DNA from: Oscillospiraceae bacterium | GTDB lineage: Bacteria; Bacillota; Clostridia; Oscillospirales; CAG-272 | Assembly (NCBI GenBank): GCA_015064555.1 | Contig: SVRZ01000001.1 | Span: 1-64,000, forward strand | Direction of reading: 5' to 3' | Length of the DNA stretch: 64,000 nucleotides | Part shown: piece by piece, positions 1 to 8,098 of the stretch | Layout: each line of letters opens with the position of its first letter | How positions within the stretch are numbered: position 1 is the stretch's first letter | Position numbers and translations under genes: made by a program | The notes under the pieces: generated by a model | Database searches by the model: none | The model's input: only the letters and a program-made list of their open reading frames with translations | What the model was told of the DNA's origin: nothing

Positions 1-1
1 G

Positions 2-262
2 AACAACAGGAGAGAACAAACAAAAATATTCAGTTGTAAAAGTCCAAAAATCCCTTATAAATCAAGGGTTTTCGGGGATAAGCCTTCCAATAACGAGTAC
101 AAATTTCAAGACCGCCTCGTTGTGACCGCTTCGATATTCCTGCTTATATATGGTGTGGTTTACTACACCATTATAAGCAGTCCTATTTTGAAGTGGCTCG
201 TGAAACTCGTTTCACGAATCCGCTTCGCATACCCCACGAAGGCGCGTCAAGCTCGCTTGTAA
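2..262 (+). CDS. possible 3' end of a membrane protein gene, cut by the window edge
   Basis: Reading frame 2 is open from the window edge for 86 codons to a TAA; the ORF track omits it because no start lies inside the window. The peptide has a polar N-terminal part, one strong hydrophobic stretch (ASIFLLIYGVVYYTIISS) and a basic tail (SRIRFAYPTKARQARL), as expected for the end of a membrane protein. Against this, the frame contains two inverted repeats (around 140-180 and 199-216), its first codons are AT-rich with AGG-AGA, and an 86-codon open frame can arise by chance. It could equally be non-coding or a decayed gene. I do not recognise a family. Confidence 0.3.
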   Translation, partial: NNRREQTKIFSCKSPKIPYKSRVFGDKPSNNEYKFQDRLVVTASIFLLIYGVVYYTIISSPILKWLVKLVSRIRFAYPTKARQARL

Positions 263-583
263 GCGGCAAGTGCGAGTATCCTCGTCAGAGATAATCCTGC
301 GATGTAGTAAATCATCTTACCGGTTATTTAATTTTAAATTGTGATTTTGAAAAGTGTCAGATATCGGTATCCTTGCAATTTCAATCGGATATACCCGATT
401 CTTTTCTCACGCTCATATATGATATCATATTTTTTTGCGAATGTCAACAGTATTTTTTGCCGTGGAGCGGTTTTTTGAAATTTTTCCGAAAGTTTTTCGG
501 ATTGGTTGAAAATTCAACGGTATTTAGCCGGAAAATGTGTATAATAAATTGTGTGATATATGAAGAAACAAGAGGACAAAAAT
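263..583. other. AT-rich intergenic region before ldhA
   Basis: About 320 bases without a credible gene. The 373-603 ORF overlaps the ldhA promoter and start and has no ribosome binding site, so I discount it. The stretch holds a 14-base palindrome ATATGATATCATAT near 417-430 and the -10 element of the ldhA promoter. I see nothing else. Confidence 0.6.
540..545 (+). promoter_or_regulatory. -10 element for ldhA
   Basis: A perfect TATAAT lies 38 bases before the chosen ATG. No good -35 hexamer sits at 16-18 bases (TTCAAC is 21 bases away), so the promoter may be activator-dependent or weak. Confidence 0.5.
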
Positions 584-1615
584 ATGAAAGTTGCTTTTTT
601 TGATGCGAAGGAATATGACAGACCTTCATTTGAAAAATACAGCCGCGGAAGCGGCATTTCGATAAAATACTTCGAGACTAAGCTCAATGCCGATACCGCC
701 GAGCTGGCGGCAGGGTTTGACGCCGTTTGCGCTTTCGTTAACGACGTGATAGATGCCGCTGTTATAGACAAGCTCACAGAGCTTGGTATCGGGACGGTGG
801 CACTCAGATGCGCAGGCTTCAACAACGTTGATATGAAGCACGCCTATGGCAGGGTTCACGTTCTGCGTGTGCCGGCGTACTCGCCGTATGCGGTGGCAGA
901 GCACGCAATGGCGCTGCTCCTGACCTCGATCCGCAGGATACACAAGGCGTATATCAGGTCGCGAGATTTTAATTTCAGTCTTGTCGGGCTGACGGGCTTC
1001 GATCTGCACGGCAAGACGGTAGGCGTTATCGGTACGGGAAAGATCGGACGCGTTTTCATAGATATATGCCGCGGCTTCGGCATGCGCGTGCTGGCATACG
1101 ATAAGTACCCATCGGATGAGGTAAAAAACAAGGGCACAGAATACGTTTCGCTTGACACGCTCCTGAGGGAAAGCGATATAATTTCTCTTCACTGCCCTCT
1201 TACCGAGGAAAACAGGCATATGATAGACGCCGAGGCTCTTGCCATGTGCAAGAAAGGCGTTGTGCTCATCAATACCTCGCGCGGTGCTCTTGTGGATGCC
1301 GAGGCTCTGCTCGCCGCTATAAAGGCAAGGCAGGTGGGCGCCGCCTGCCTGGACGTCTACGAGGAGGAGTCCGATCTCTTCTTTGAGGATAACTCCGGAC
1401 ACATTCTCGAGGACGATACCCTCGCAAGGCTTATCTCGATGCCCAACATCATAGTTACCTCTCACCAGGCATTCCTCACAGAGGATGCGCTGGAGAATAT
1501 CGCGGAAACAACTATCAACAACCTCCTCCTGCTCTCGGAGAGCGGCAAATGCCCTAACGAGGTCTGTTTCAAACACGGAGAGGCAAGAGATTGCAAAGAC
1601 GGAAAATGCTTCTGA
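584..1615 (+). CDS. ldhA: D-lactate dehydrogenase (2-hydroxyacid dehydrogenase family)
   Basis: Predicted cytosolic NADH-dependent enzyme reducing pyruvate to D-lactate, regenerating NAD during fermentation. The 343-residue product has the expected two-domain layout. The Rossmann motif GVIGTGKIG is at about 147-155. The catalytic Arg/Glu/His triad fits R233 (NTSRGALV), E262 (DVYEEES) and H294 (TSHQAF), with the 29- and 32-residue spacing known from D-LDH. The ORF track starts at 560, but the ATG at 584 follows AGAGG with 8 bases between, while the upstream ATG has no Shine-Dalgarno, so I use 584. The C-terminus carries several cysteines (CKDGKCF). The gene is monocistronic between a TATAAT and a strong terminator. 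Another 2-hydroxyacid dehydrogenase is possible, but length and the EEE motif favour D-LDH. Confidence 0.9.
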   Translation: MKVAFFDAKEYDRPSFEKYSRGSGISIKYFETKLNADTAELAAGFDAVCAFVNDVIDAAVIDKLTELGIGTVALRCAGFNNVDMKHAYGRVHVLRVPAYSPYAVAEHAMALLLTSIRRIHKAYIRSRDFNFSLVGLTGFDLHGKTVGVIGTGKIGRVFIDICRGFGMRVLAYDKYPSDEVKNKGTEYVSLDTLLRESDIISLHCPLTEENRHMIDAEALAMCKKGVVLINTSRGALVDAEALLAAIKARQVGAACLDVYEEESDLFFEDNSGHILEDDTLARLISMPNIIVTSHQAFLTEDALENIAETTINNLLLLSESGKCPNEVCFKHGEARDCKDGKCF

Positions 1616-1680
1616 TGATGTCAAAAATAGAATTTTAGCTCTGTAATGAGAATATAACTTTACATTTTGATATAAAAAAT

Positions 1681-1737
1681 CGGCATCCGTTGCGGCGAGT
1701 ATCACACTCACCGCAACGGATGCCGTATTGTTTTTTG
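1681..1737 (+). terminator. rho-independent terminator of ldhA
   Basis: A perfect 15-bp stem (CGGCATCCGTTGCGG paired with its reverse complement at 1711-1725), with an inner GAGT/ACTC pairing in the loop, is followed by TATTGTTTTTTG. It is 65 bases after the ldhA stop. Confidence 0.9.
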
Positions 1738-1918
1738 TTATTCAAGCAGCGGATATTCAGCCTCGGATGCACTGCTCTTAACGTTCAGATTATGCCCTTT
1801 CTGTATTTAGCATACAGGCTCGCAGCATTTAAGCATACGTCATCGGATAAGGCGCAGCGGACAGAGCGCTTCAGCTAACGCCCAAAAAGAGGCACCGCGG
1901 GATACGCGCTCTGCGACC
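1738..1918. other. spacer between convergent ldhA and the surface-system operon
   Basis: With the terminator and the bases before it this makes a gene-free stretch of about 300 bases. The ORF at 1690-1878 starts inside the terminator hairpin and is not credible. No clear terminator for the minus-strand operon is visible here except possibly the ldhA hairpin read in reverse, which lacks a T-run. Confidence 0.5.
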
Positions 1919-2944
1919 TCAGGGCTCCGAGGGCTCAGACTGCTCGATCTTCTCCCACGCAGCATAAAGCTCGAGGTCGGAAAGAACGGGAGTGAGGTCG
2001 GTGAAGGCACTCATGGTCGCTGTATTTACCGCAGACTTTGTGTACCAGCCGACGAATTTATATCCGTCACGGGTGGCGGTAGGGATATCCGCACCGCACG
2101 CGGAAAAGTAATTACCGTTTGGAACGGTGAACACCGCCTGGCTTACGCTGAGGGCGGCGGAGTTATCTCCGGGGGCATTCTTGTAGAAGGTGACTGTATG
2201 AGTCATTGAGCCTGGAGTAAGGTCTACGACGGTCTCCCATGCTCCGAATGATTTTTTGTAGATTATCAGGTTGGTGGTGTCGAAACAGAAATCTCCGTCA
2301 TTTCCCTCGGATGCCGCAGGCTTTTCGACCGCGGTGAACCATGTGGGCGGATTCGCAAAAACGAATTCCTCACTCTCGGTGCCGTCCGTGTATATAAGCT
2401 TGATGTAATAGTAGCCGTTTGCATTGTAGCCGGAATCGACCGTTTCAACGCCTCTTCCATCCGCACCGTCGACTCCGTCCTCACCGGGCTTTCCCTCGGG
2501 GATGAGGAAGCGGTGCACGCTCTCGTTATCCATCACGAACACTATATACTTATCGCCGGTCTCGGGATCCTCCTCCTCGCTGACTCTTGCAACGGCAGAT
2601 CCGTCGGGAATGGAAAAGGATATAGGCTCCTCCCCCGGATCGGTGAAGGTTATAACTATGTCGGTCTGCTTCTTTTCGTCATCGTGGCTGTAGGTGACAT
2701 CGTCTATTCCGTTACCGCGCTCACCTGCGTCGCCCTGCTCTCCCTTCGGGATGACGAATACGGTGGGATCTATCATATCGTCACTGTAGCTTATGACGAT
2801 CAAGGTGCTTCCGTCCTCCTGGGGCTTTGCCGTTACCGAGCTTATAACAAGCTCCTCCTCGGCAAAGAAGCTGCCGCATCCGCTCAGCATAAGCACCGAT
2901 AAGAGCATTGCCGCAAGGCATACTGCCGATATTATTTTTTTCAT
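1919..2944 (-). CDS. lipoprotein with collagen-like segments and one InlB B-repeat
   Basis: Predicted surface lipoprotein. The signal peptide ends in a lipobox LSGC with the acylated Cys at 23. The middle contains short Gly-X-Y-like runs (GEQGDAGERG, GEDGVDGADGRG) between acidic beta-rich segments. The C-terminus is a Listeria InlB-type B repeat (TVTFYKN ... GYKFVGWYT ... LYAAWE), the same fold as in the 1929-residue protein of this operon. It is the last gene of the operon; its ATG overlaps the upstream stop by 4 bases (ATGA), implying translational coupling. The molecular role is not known. InlB repeats occur in surface proteins and adhesins, so a structural or anchoring role is inferred. 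Confidence 0.75.
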   Translation of the reverse strand: MKKIISAVCLAAMLLSVLMLSGCGSFFAEEELVISSVTAKPQEDGSTLIVISYSDDMIDPTVFVIPKGEQGDAGERGNGIDDVTYSHDDEKKQTDIVITFTDPGEEPISFSIPDGSAVARVSEEEDPETGDKYIVFVMDNESVHRFLIPEGKPGEDGVDGADGRGVETVDSGYNANGYYYIKLIYTDGTESEEFVFANPPTWFTAVEKPAASEGNDGDFCFDTTNLIIYKKSFGAWETVVDLTPGSMTHTVTFYKNAPGDNSAALSVSQAVFTVPNGNYFSACGADIPTATRDGYKFVGWYTKSAVNTATMSAFTDLTPVLSDLELYAAWEKIEQSEPSEP

Positions 2945-5400
2945 TTTTCGTACTCCTTTGCATTTGCTATGAGATCCTGCACGTTCGGGGATTCTCCGAA
3001 GAGATATCCGTTCTTCACAAGATTGAATCTGAACGGCTCAAAGCCGGTCACGGCAATAACCGTCTTAAGCACGGGACCCTTGATATCCGATATGATATCG
3101 TCCTTCTCGGGTTCCGGCATATTGAGATATGAGTCGAGCAAACCGACACTGAGCGTGCCTCCGATATTGCTCTCTTCATCATCGAGATCAAATTTCACTA
3201 CCGAAAGGTTCGCGCCGCCGCCATAATACGCAACCGTCGCGTTGATGTAGGAATTGCCGCTCTCGGGATCGCGATATACCGTGCCCTGCGAGCCTGCGCG
3301 TGACATAAGCATCGAACGAAGCGGGAATATCGTATCGACCGTTATATCAATGCCACCGGTGGTGCCGATGACCTGATTTGCTATCATTGAGAAGTTTTCC
3401 TCTATAAGACCGCCGAGATCGAATCCCTCGGAGGACTTGTAATCGTAAAAGCGGGTGCTTCCCTTCACCTCAACGGTGACGGGGTATGCAATACCCGAGA
3501 CGCCCTTGGCAACATACGGAACGAGCGCCTTGCCCTGGCTGTCCTTCGCCATCAGCATACCGCCGAGTGTCTCTCCGAACATCGACGCCGAGCCCTCCTC
3601 GAGGAACGGACTGTTGAAAAGACTCTCCATACATATCGAAGAAATGCCGCTACGATAGAAATAAGTGTCCTCTACGGTCGCGGAGCCGTCATAGGCGAGT
3701 GTTTTACCGCCCGTGGAATTAAGCGCGTCCTGCATAGCTTCAAGCGCGCGACGCATGCTTGCCCTTTCGGCATCGTTCTTGCAATATTCGAGAAGGAACC
3801 GATTGAGAAGCGCATCCGCATCACCGTCGGGCTTTATGAACTCGCCGATCAGCATATCCTTCTGCGTGCCGTCCAGCATCTCGAAGGTGGCAACCGCATC
3901 CTTATCCATCGGCAGGTATTTATTCGAGCCGGTGAGGAACAGGAAATTACGCGCATTTGACAAAAGGCAATTCTTTACAGTGAGATCCTTCGAGGAGAAG
4001 CTCCTTATCACGTTCTTTCCGTTTGATATCCTCGAATTGATGACGGTGATACCGTCGCCGTAAACCTCAAGCACGGTGCCTACGGTATCCATATTCGCCA
4101 TTCTGTCGCCGAAATCGCAGTTCTTGATATTTACGTCATTGACCGTGATGCCGTCACCGTCAACGTACATACCGATATTATCCTGACCGTAAAGAGAGAT
4201 CAGGGGCAGATTGTTCGGATCTCCGAGGCAGTAGAGCTTGAGCGGACCGCGGAAAAGATTATCTGCGGTGAGCTCGGGAATACGGACTCCGTTCTGAGTC
4301 GAATAGGAGTATGGGTAGGTGAGATTATGGAGATTGATCGTATAGCCGTTTCCGTAGAAGTCCTTCTGCACATGCAGACCGACATACAGGCTATCGCTCA
4401 CAGGCGAATATCCGCGGTTATTCTTCGCAAACTCGTTCCACTGCTCTATGAACTCGGTGTTATAGGTCGTTCTGAAGCTGTAGACGTCGTCCGGGAAGGA
4501 GAACCTGCCCGTCTTTGTGTCATAGTAGCCGAAGCACTCGACGTTATTTGCCTTGCGGAGAAGCTTTCCGTCCGTCACCATCGGCTTTCCGTCCGAGCCC
4601 AGAACATAGGAATTCTCAAGCGACTCAAAATGGCGCCTGAGGACTACTATCTCGCCCTCTGCGCTTCTGTTGGTGCAGTTGAGAAGATCGTCATAGTTAT
4701 AGACGTTCACCCCGTCCTCAACTATATTGAAGCTATATGTCACGGGGGCGGCAACGCCGTCCTTAGCCCTGACCGTTATATATGCATCTCCGGGAGCAAG
4801 TATATACGCCTTGCCCGTGGATATGTCATAGCTCACGTTATCGCTCGTTTCGGCATATAGCGAGCCGTATATTCCGGCAGGCAGAGCGCGAAGCGTCATA
4901 TCTATGACAGCCGCCTCACCCCTTTTATGATCGTACTGACCGTAATAGACGGTAGAGTCTATATTACTCTGAGAGCTGCCTTCGGTGGGATACATAAGTA
5001 TCGCGGCATCCTTGTATATAACTGCGGTGAGTGAGCGGTAAACGTTACCCTTGGCGTTGCTGCAGGTGACGGTGACCTCTCCGGCTCTCAGTGCGCGCAG
5101 GTAGTATGAGCCCGATTTTTCAACGACCTCGGCATACGGCTCATCGGTGCCGTCCTTGTTTTTGACGCTCCATACGAGCGCACTGCCTCCGGAGACCTCA
5201 TAATGCCGCTGGTTAACGCCTACAGCCCTCAGCGAATACAGGTTCTCCGATATCTCAAACGCCTCCATATCGTTGTAATCCCAATCGATAAAGGATATAT
5301 CAACGTCCACCATATTGTAGGTGGTGTTGATGGTAACGATGCAGAATACCGATATCAGAAACGGAAAGAGAAGGAGGATGATCAGATTTTTCTTTTTCAT
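2941..5400 (-). CDS. large membrane-anchored extracellular protein, beta-helix-like
   Basis: 819 residues from the ATG at 5400; the upstream 16 codons in the ORF track have no ribosome binding site, and this ATG overlaps the permease stop as TGATG. A positively charged N-terminus and one hydrophobic segment (NLIILLLFPFLISVFCIV) predict an N-anchored extracytoplasmic protein. The region around 60-230 looks like bacterial Ig-like beta strands (RAGEVTVTCSNAKGNVYRSL). The middle has repeated N/D/G-rich turns such as DGITVINSRISNGKNVI and SKDLTVKNCLLSNARN, typical of right-handed parallel beta-helices. No catalytic motif is visible. Tight coupling to an ABC permease suggests it is the extracellular partner or cargo of that transporter. 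The family is not recognised. Confidence 0.65.
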   Translation of the reverse strand: MKKKNLIILLLFPFLISVFCIVTINTTYNMVDVDISFIDWDYNDMEAFEISENLYSLRAVGVNQRHYEVSGGSALVWSVKNKDGTDEPYAEVVEKSGSYYLRALRAGEVTVTCSNAKGNVYRSLTAVIYKDAAILMYPTEGSSQSNIDSTVYYGQYDHKRGEAAVIDMTLRALPAGIYGSLYAETSDNVSYDISTGKAYILAPGDAYITVRAKDGVAAPVTYSFNIVEDGVNVYNYDDLLNCTNRSAEGEIVVLRRHFESLENSYVLGSDGKPMVTDGKLLRKANNVECFGYYDTKTGRFSFPDDVYSFRTTYNTEFIEQWNEFAKNNRGYSPVSDSLYVGLHVQKDFYGNGYTINLHNLTYPYSYSTQNGVRIPELTADNLFRGPLKLYCLGDPNNLPLISLYGQDNIGMYVDGDGITVNDVNIKNCDFGDRMANMDTVGTVLEVYGDGITVINSRISNGKNVIRSFSSKDLTVKNCLLSNARNFLFLTGSNKYLPMDKDAVATFEMLDGTQKDMLIGEFIKPDGDADALLNRFLLEYCKNDAERASMRRALEAMQDALNSTGGKTLAYDGSATVEDTYFYRSGISSICMESLFNSPFLEEGSASMFGETLGGMLMAKDSQGKALVPYVAKGVSGIAYPVTVEVKGSTRFYDYKSSEGFDLGGLIEENFSMIANQVIGTTGGIDITVDTIFPLRSMLMSRAGSQGTVYRDPESGNSYINATVAYYGGGANLSVVKFDLDDEESNIGGTLSVGLLDSYLNMPEPEKDDIISDIKGPVLKTVIAVTGFEPFRFNLVKNGYLFGESPNVQDLIANAKEYEK

Positions 5401-6992
5401 CAGTATTGAGTCTCCAGATCCATAAACCATGCATCCATATTGCGCCACACGTTAATAAATACGGGGATACCTATGCCGATGAATATCAGAGCGCCAAACA
5501 GGCATATAAGCCAGATGGGCACACCGACAAAGCTCAGGACGAGCCCCAGTGCTACGAACATGATGGGCAAAAGGTATGCGAACAGCGACGACATAAAGGT
5601 CGAGCGCGGCTTTGCGTGCCTTATGTGGAGCTCCTCACGCATTGCTATCAGGTCGAATACGAACAGGAGCACTGTCGAGAGAAGGAAGGCAAACAGGCAT
5701 ACCAGAGGGGATGCGGCTCTTCCGATAAGTATTACCAGAATAGATATTACAAGCGCCGTCTCCGACATAATGAACGGGATAAGCACCTTTATTATCAGCT
5801 GCCGCTTCGGGCTTATGGGAATTGTTTTAAGGTTTTTTATGGTAGACGCCTCCATCGAGATATAACGGTTGGCACCCGAGCTTATAATGAGTGTTACCAT
5901 CATAACGAGGAAAACGCTTATCATCGACGTGAAATCCGGGAACAGGCTGACGTAATACATAAACGTTCCCGAGGTGAAGATGGTGCTCATGGCGACCACT
6001 ATGAGATAAAGCAGGAAGGGCTCGACCGCAAGAAGGCCCGAGAACGAGAATATGAAATCGGGATTCTTGGTTATAAGAGCAAGCTCCTTCAGGGCAAGGG
6101 CTATATTGACCTTGCGACCTCTGAATTTAAATATCCTCTCGCGCTGCTTCCTCTGAGGTGCAACGTGACGGATATAGCCGTACATAAATACGGTAACTGC
6201 GGTGCCCAGAATGAAAATTCCGAGCGATATGCAAACATAAGGCGTCATTTTCAAGCGTGAGCCCTTTATGAAGAAATCAACCAGGAAGTTGATGGGCACA
6301 AGCCTTGACGTTATTTTCGAGATCTTGGTTATCGATTCGTCGGTAAATATGAGGTTCAGATCGTTATTCGCGACCATATCCACAAATGCCGACAGAACTA
6401 TCGAATAGATGGTAGCTCCGGCAAATAGCAGGACTACCGCCACGGCAAACTCCAGCGCAACGTGCTTTTTCAGGTACTCTATAAGAAGCCATACGGGATA
6501 AACGAGAAGAAGTGCAACACCCACCTCAAAGAGGAAGGACGCGACAGGGTAAAAGATAGCCATATAGAAGAACCAGGCAGTCTTTCTGAATATTATTCCG
6601 TATGCGGTGAATATCGGAAAGGTGAAAAGAAAAGCAGTCGCATAGTGGTTCAGGAAAAGGAATATCAGCTTTGACGATATCATCATACCGTCGCTGACCG
6701 GATGATTGGCAAGCTGATCGATATCCTTCTTGTTGAAGAAGAGCTTCATCGCCTTCAAAACACCGTTTGCCATCATCAGCACCGAGATTACCGCCAGAAA
6801 CAGGCAGGTGAAGGTCTCGGGAGCGCCGCTGTAGCTTTTGATCTTCGTGAGGATAGCAGAGAACAGGAATACCTCTATAGCGATTATCAGCGCGGTCATT
6901 ATCACGCTGAAAATACCGTCCAGAAAACGGCGCGCCTTGCTTTTTCCCGTGGAAAACAAAAGCTTGAAATCCTTAATAAGCAGGGTAAGCAT
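5400..6992 (-). CDS. ABC-2-like permease, about 530 residues
   Basis: Integral membrane protein with roughly twelve hydrophobic segments in two halves, separated near residue 300 by a basic cytoplasmic linker (RKQRERIFKFRGRKVNIALALKEL). This resembles double-length ABC-2 or YtrC-like permeases in which one chain carries both half-permeases. The gene directly follows the ABC ATPase and overlaps it by one base (TGATG), and overlaps the next gene the same way, so the three products are probably made together. Substrate cannot be read from the sequence; the context suggests surface proteins, peptides or lipid-linked material rather than a small nutrient. Confidence 0.7.
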   Translation of the reverse strand: MLTLLIKDFKLLFSTGKSKARRFLDGIFSVIMTALIIAIEVFLFSAILTKIKSYSGAPETFTCLFLAVISVLMMANGVLKAMKLFFNKKDIDQLANHPVSDGMMISSKLIFLFLNHYATAFLFTFPIFTAYGIIFRKTAWFFYMAIFYPVASFLFEVGVALLLVYPVWLLIEYLKKHVALEFAVAVVLLFAGATIYSIVLSAFVDMVANNDLNLIFTDESITKISKITSRLVPINFLVDFFIKGSRLKMTPYVCISLGIFILGTAVTVFMYGYIRHVAPQRKQRERIFKFRGRKVNIALALKELALITKNPDFIFSFSGLLAVEPFLLYLIVVAMSTIFTSGTFMYYVSLFPDFTSMISVFLVMMVTLIISSGANRYISMEASTIKNLKTIPISPKRQLIIKVLIPFIMSETALVISILVILIGRAASPLVCLFAFLLSTVLLFVFDLIAMREELHIRHAKPRSTFMSSLFAYLLPIMFVALGLVLSFVGVPIWLICLFGALIFIGIGIPVFINVWRNMDAWFMDLETQY

Positions 6993-8083
6993 CAGGTACT
7001 GCTCCTATAGATGTCCATAAAGATTTTTGAAAGCTGTATACGTCTGTTGGGATCGCGGTTAAGGTCGTACAGCGCGGCAACCTTACCGTCGTTTATTATT
7101 GCAACTCTGTCGCAAAGCCTTGCAACAAGGTCTATATTGTGCGAGGTGACGAAAACCGTCTTTCCGTGATTTGCATACTCACGCATCATAAGCTTGAGCT
7201 CCTCTACCGCCATGATATCAAGTCCGACGGTGGGCTCGTCGAGTATCCAGACCTTTGGATTATGGAGCAGGCTTGCGACAAGGCATAGCTTCTGCTTCAT
7301 ACCGTGTGAATAGTCGCTCGCGGGGTTGGCAAGCTCGCGCTCGTCGAGCTTAAGACGCGAGCAGAGATATTTGTAATTGCTGACGAAATCGCCCTCGGAC
7401 AGCTGATATATATTGGCTATGAACTCAAGATAGTCGTAGCCCGACATTACCTCATAGCAGGAGGGCTCACTGGCTACGTAGCCAAACGAGCGCTTTGCAT
7501 CGAGGCTCTGCTCCTTGACGTCGAAGCCGGCAAGACTTATACTTCCGGCATCGTATCTCTTGGAGCCTATAACACAGTCTATCGTGGTCGATTTACCTAT
7601 ACCGTTTTTACCTATGAAGCCGAAAAGCTCGCCCTCGTAAACGTCGAGATCGAGTCCCTTCAGGACCTTCTTCTCTCCGTATGCCTTATGGAGTCCTCTT
7701 ATCGATATCATAGGGGTGCGGCCGTCGGGATTTTTGACAACAGGAGCGGAGGGCTTTTCCTCTTCGGCAGTGTCGGCGGTCTGCGGCTTCCCGGCTTCGG
7801 CGCGCTCTGCTTTAGCCTTTTCGGCTTCGGCAGCCTTTGCCTCGGCGGCGAGCCTTTTCTTCTCTGCCTTCTCTGCCCTTTTCTTTTCGGTCTCTGCAGC
7901 CTTTGCCTCGGCGGCAAGCCTTTTCTTCTCTGCCTTTTCGGCATTTGCTGCTGCCTTAACCTTATCGGCCTCTGCCTTTTTTTCCTTAGCCTCGGCCTTT
8001 TTCTTTTCGGCTTCCGCCTTCTTTGATTCGGTATCGGCAGCCGCCGCGCTCTTCTGCGCGGCGCCGCCGTTTTCATTGATCAT
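6992..8083 (-). CDS. ABC transporter ATPase with a 124-residue charged N-terminal extension
   Basis: The ATPase domain begins at about residue 125 (MISIRGLHKAYG) and has Walker A GKNGIGKST, signature SHGMKQKL, Walker B VWILDEPTVGLD and an H-loop in TSHN, so it should be active. The first 124 residues are almost only Ala, Lys and Glu with some Arg and Leu, and contain an internal duplication (AEKKRLAAEAKAAE twice); this predicts a long helix or coiled coil. I start at the ATG at 8083, which follows AAGGTG with short spacing; the ORF track's GTG lies two codons earlier. The extension is unusual for this family and could tether the ATPase to another component such as the AAA+ protein of the operon. 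An internal start at residue 125 could also give a short form. Confidence 0.8.
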   Translation of the reverse strand: MINENGGAAQKSAAAADTESKKAEAEKKKAEAKEKKAEADKVKAAANAEKAEKKRLAAEAKAAETEKKRAEKAEKKRLAAEAKAAEAEKAKAERAEAGKPQTADTAEEEKPSAPVVKNPDGRTPMISIRGLHKAYGEKKVLKGLDLDVYEGELFGFIGKNGIGKSTTIDCVIGSKRYDAGSISLAGFDVKEQSLDAKRSFGYVASEPSCYEVMSGYDYLEFIANIYQLSEGDFVSNYKYLCSRLKLDERELANPASDYSHGMKQKLCLVASLLHNPKVWILDEPTVGLDIMAVEELKLMMREYANHGKTVFVTSHNIDLVARLCDRVAIINDGKVAALYDLNRDPNRRIQLSKIFMDIYRSST

Positions 8084-8098
8084 TAACACCTTAAAATC

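Noticed and set aside
373-603. 76-residue ORF before ldhA
   Set aside because: It covers the ldhA promoter and start, lacks a ribosome binding site and looks like translated AT-rich spacer.
626-1711. Long antisense ORF over ldhA
   Set aside because: It runs opposite to a clear dehydrogenase gene, has no ribosome binding site and no recognisable domain. The same applies to other long shadows such as 5406-6260, 9303-10073, 25841-27094, 29013-30746, 36251-37336, 42621-44111, 44475-45962 and 49206-50459.
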